Assembly: GCF_000003855.2 (NCBI RefSeq)
Contig: NW_003101636.1
Location: 1-22,954 of the forward strand
DNA length: 22,954 nt
Source of the DNA: Blastomyces gilchristii SLH14081
Taxonomy: Eukaryota; Ascomycota; Eurotiomycetes; Onygenales; Ajellomycetaceae
Direction: 5' to 3'
A program made the translations under genes and the position numbers. This document shows, piece after piece, positions 20,990 through 22,954 of the stretch (position 1 is the stretch's first letter; each line of letters starts with the position of its first letter). Under the pieces are notes generated by a model. That model was not told the DNA's origin. It ran no database searches and was given only the letters and a program-made list of their open reading frames with translations.

Positions 20990-22801
20990 TCAGCATTCTG
21001 AGACTGATATATTCTGCAGATTGATACAATGATCATCTTTTTAAATACTTAACTATCTGCTGATAAACAGATATATATAAATCAACTCACAGAATTCTGT
21101 GAAGACTGTGATAATCTTATATATAAGTTAATACAGAGACTCTACAGTCTTAAGCAAGCAGCACTCTTATGATATAAGAAGCTATGAAAAATGCTATTAT
21201 ACTCAGACTTCTGTGTCAGTCTCTATAATATCAGACTATTTATTCATGATGTAAGAGAGATCTATATAATTATCTACATAAATAATATTTATTTTTACAG
21301 TCTGAAATCAATGATCTGAACTGAGTCAAAGCTGAAACATCCCTAATTATAAGTTAAGAATGTAGAGATTTCAACTGCTATTTGAGAATAAAGATTAATA
21401 GAGATTCAACTTCATTGATATTATCTCAATCTCTCTTTATAAGAAATCTTCTAAAGGAATTCTCAATGAATAACTATTACTCTACATTCACTTCTATGAA
21501 GAAGAATGTTAATTTTATGAATAATAATAAGAAATTAATTATATACACAGCAGAATTTACTCTACAGTTCTATTAATTCAGTATTGAATTTCTGTAATAT
21601 CTGGCAATTAATACACATTCTAATATAAGCTTCATTGCAGGTTTTCTTGAACAATTCAGCTTTCAGTCTACATCAAAGAACTGAGTCATATTCGAGTGTA
21701 TACTATATCTACAGAGTTCAATTAATAAGAATATAATCTATCACAGAGATGCTGAAATTGAACCTGTGATATACACAGATACTGATTGAGTCAGTAGAGA
21801 TTTAGAATTCTGTTCAATCACCGGTTATATCATCTATATAACAGATAGCCCTGTTGTATGACAGAGCTGCTAATAAACTGAGATCTTTAAATTATTAATA
21901 AAGAGTGAATATATTGCATTCTCTGAGACTGTATATAAGCTTGTTTATCTCTACAAGCTTCTATAAGATACTGAATTCATTTCATCTCATCACAATAATC
22001 TGAATACTGATAATTATCTCATTCTCATCACAGTTAATAATCTCACTTATACAATTTATACTGATAATAAGTCTGTCATAGAGCTATTCTCTTCTGAAGC
22101 AATTTCACATTACTCAAAGTATATAGAGATCTAATCACATTCTTCAGAATCTTGTCTGTAGAAATAAAATATCTATCTGATATATTTCATCTACTAAGAA
22201 CTAGACTGGCCGCTGAGATCATGAATTTCATGTTTAGTCTCATTTGATCTGATCTTATACATTTCTTGGCGTGAATCCCGCTGGGACTAGTCATTAAAAA
22301 AATATGCAAAGTGACTATATATGAGATCTTAAAATGAAACCATGACTTGAAAAAAAGAGAAAGTGGTTTCATTTAGTCTCATTTAGTCTCATTCTTAGCA
22401 TAAAGTTACTATTTTTAGACATTTTAAGGTTTTTTTTAGACTATTTTTAATTTTTTAAAAAGTAACACTTTTTGATAACACTCAAATGAGATTTAAAGTC
22501 ATTTAAAGTAATAAAAATAATTTAAATTGAGAAGTGGAAATCATGATCTCATTTAAAGAATGTGATAAGAGTAGACAGTAAGTCTCACTGAGATAGTATG
22601 AGACTACTATCTAATGTTAAAACTGTGTAATGAGATCAGTCAAATTGGTAATGAGACTATCAAAAAATCTGGTTCTGGTCTCAGACACAGTCACATGGTC
22701 AGTCTATTAAGAACACAGCAGATGAGCTTACTAAATCACTTAAAATATTGAAATATATATATTGAAAGAAGAATATTAGAATAAAGAAGATAGGAAAATA
22801 G
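20990..22801 (+). pseudogene. Ty1/copia reverse transcriptase (rest) and RNase H (decayed, split by a MITE)
   Basis: This continues the frame left at 5378. AFWDWYILQIDTM is followed by LIYKLIQRLYSLKQAALL near 21116 (usual KL.KSLYGLKQAPR.WY) and SDFCVSLYNIRLFI near 21210. The active site YVDD reads YINN at 21275-21286; both Asp are lost. LSQSLFIRNLLKEFSM near 21430 matches the copia LSQ..Y....L..F.M block. TAEF, then NISFIAGFLEQF near 21620 (usual RPDI..AV..LS.F), VIYTDTD near 21769 (RNase H acidic block), ITGYIIYITDSPV, SEYIAFSETVYKLVYL near 21908 (usual AEY.A...A..E..WL), and IYTDNKSVIELFSSEAISHY near 22048 follow. MITE copy 3 then interrupts. The C-terminal TADELTKSLKIL (22713-22748) resumes after it, with the stop TAG at 22799-22801. 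A frame slip lies near 22140-22185. Confidence 0.88.
22202..22706 (-). mobile_element. hAT-like MITE, copy 3 (505 bp, reversed)
   Basis: Reverse complement of copies 1 and 2. Ends are TAGACTGGCCG and GGTCAGTCTA. Flanking 8-mers CTAAGAAC (22194-22201) and TTAAGAAC (22707-22714) are a target duplication with one C-to-T change, so decay continued after insertion. Removing the element and one repeat joins STKN to TADELTK, the classic C-terminal copia motif. The minus-strand open stretch at 22187-22372 lies inside it and is not a gene. Confidence 0.92.
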
Positions 22802-22954
22802 AGGGATAAAAAATGATGAATCTCATAGCTAGTTTTTCATTACAACATATTTTTCAGTCATTTTTTATACCTGTACTTGATTTAAAGATGAATTTTATAT
22901 GTAGTATAGTGTATAGTTACTCTGATAAGTAGAAATATCAGATTATATAATCGA
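22802..22954. other. Sequence after the copia stop: polypurine-like run and possible start of its 3' LTR
   Basis: The purine-rich run aggaaaatagaggga (22792-22806) overlaps the copia stop and could be its polypurine tract. The remaining bases are AT-rich and non-coding. If a 3' LTR begins here it should match bases in 113-1033; I find no convincing match, so the LTR may be truncated or too decayed. Confidence 0.35.

Noticed and set aside
22187..22372. Minus-strand 61-residue gene
   Set aside because: It lies within MITE copy 3 and its border; other copies do not keep the frame.
1034..22801. Use of TGA as a tryptophan codon (alternative genetic code)
   Set aside because: TGA does sit at expected Trp positions, but TAG and TAA also interrupt the frames, and the LTR and MITE pairs show GG turning into GA directly. 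Mutation explains the stops.
1..22954. tRNA, rRNA or other RNA genes
   Set aside because: No cloverleaf, rRNA segment or conserved RNA motif was recognised on either strand.

Overview
The window looks like a gene-poor, AT-rich, heterochromatin-like block of a filamentous fungus, probably an ascomycete. The organism cannot be named from the sequence. The reasons are chromodomain-bearing Ty3/gypsy retroelements, a Ty1/copia retroelement, hAT-like MITEs, and RIP-like C-to-T decay that has removed almost every CC, GG and CG. TGG tryptophan codons have become TGA, so no transposon gene is intact. Apart from a possible 36-residue gene tail at the left edge (2-112), nothing resembles a host gene.

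Layout. The outer element is a Ty1/copia polyprotein that starts near 1034, is broken at 5378 and resumes at 20990-22801. Gypsy A (5379-20984) sits inside its reverse transcriptase. It has 258-bp LTRs at both ends, and the direct repeat CAATC lies on both sides (5374-5378 and 20985-20989). Gypsy B (12698-20531), with LTRs of about 543 bp, sits inside the 3' untranslated part of gypsy A. Three copies of a 505-507 bp hAT-like MITE, each with an 8-bp target duplication, cut the copia integrase (3837-4343), the gypsy A integrase (9704-10208) and the C-terminal end of the copia RNase H region (22202-22706, reversed). Insertion order is copia, then gypsy A, then gypsy B; each MITE is younger than its host element.

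The nesting is supported by reading frame. Removing gypsy A plus one CAATC, or a MITE plus one 8-bp repeat, brings recognisable polyprotein motifs back into one frame across each junction.

The main signals worth following are these. (1) The mutation context is mostly CpC and CpG, not the classic CpA. (2) Both LTR pairs are spared at the outer edge of the element and decayed on the inner side. (3) Both gypsy elements carry 1.6-1.85 kb of extra sequence between chromodomain and 3' LTR with unassigned open frames. In gypsy B this includes a GG-retaining island at about 19130-19510.
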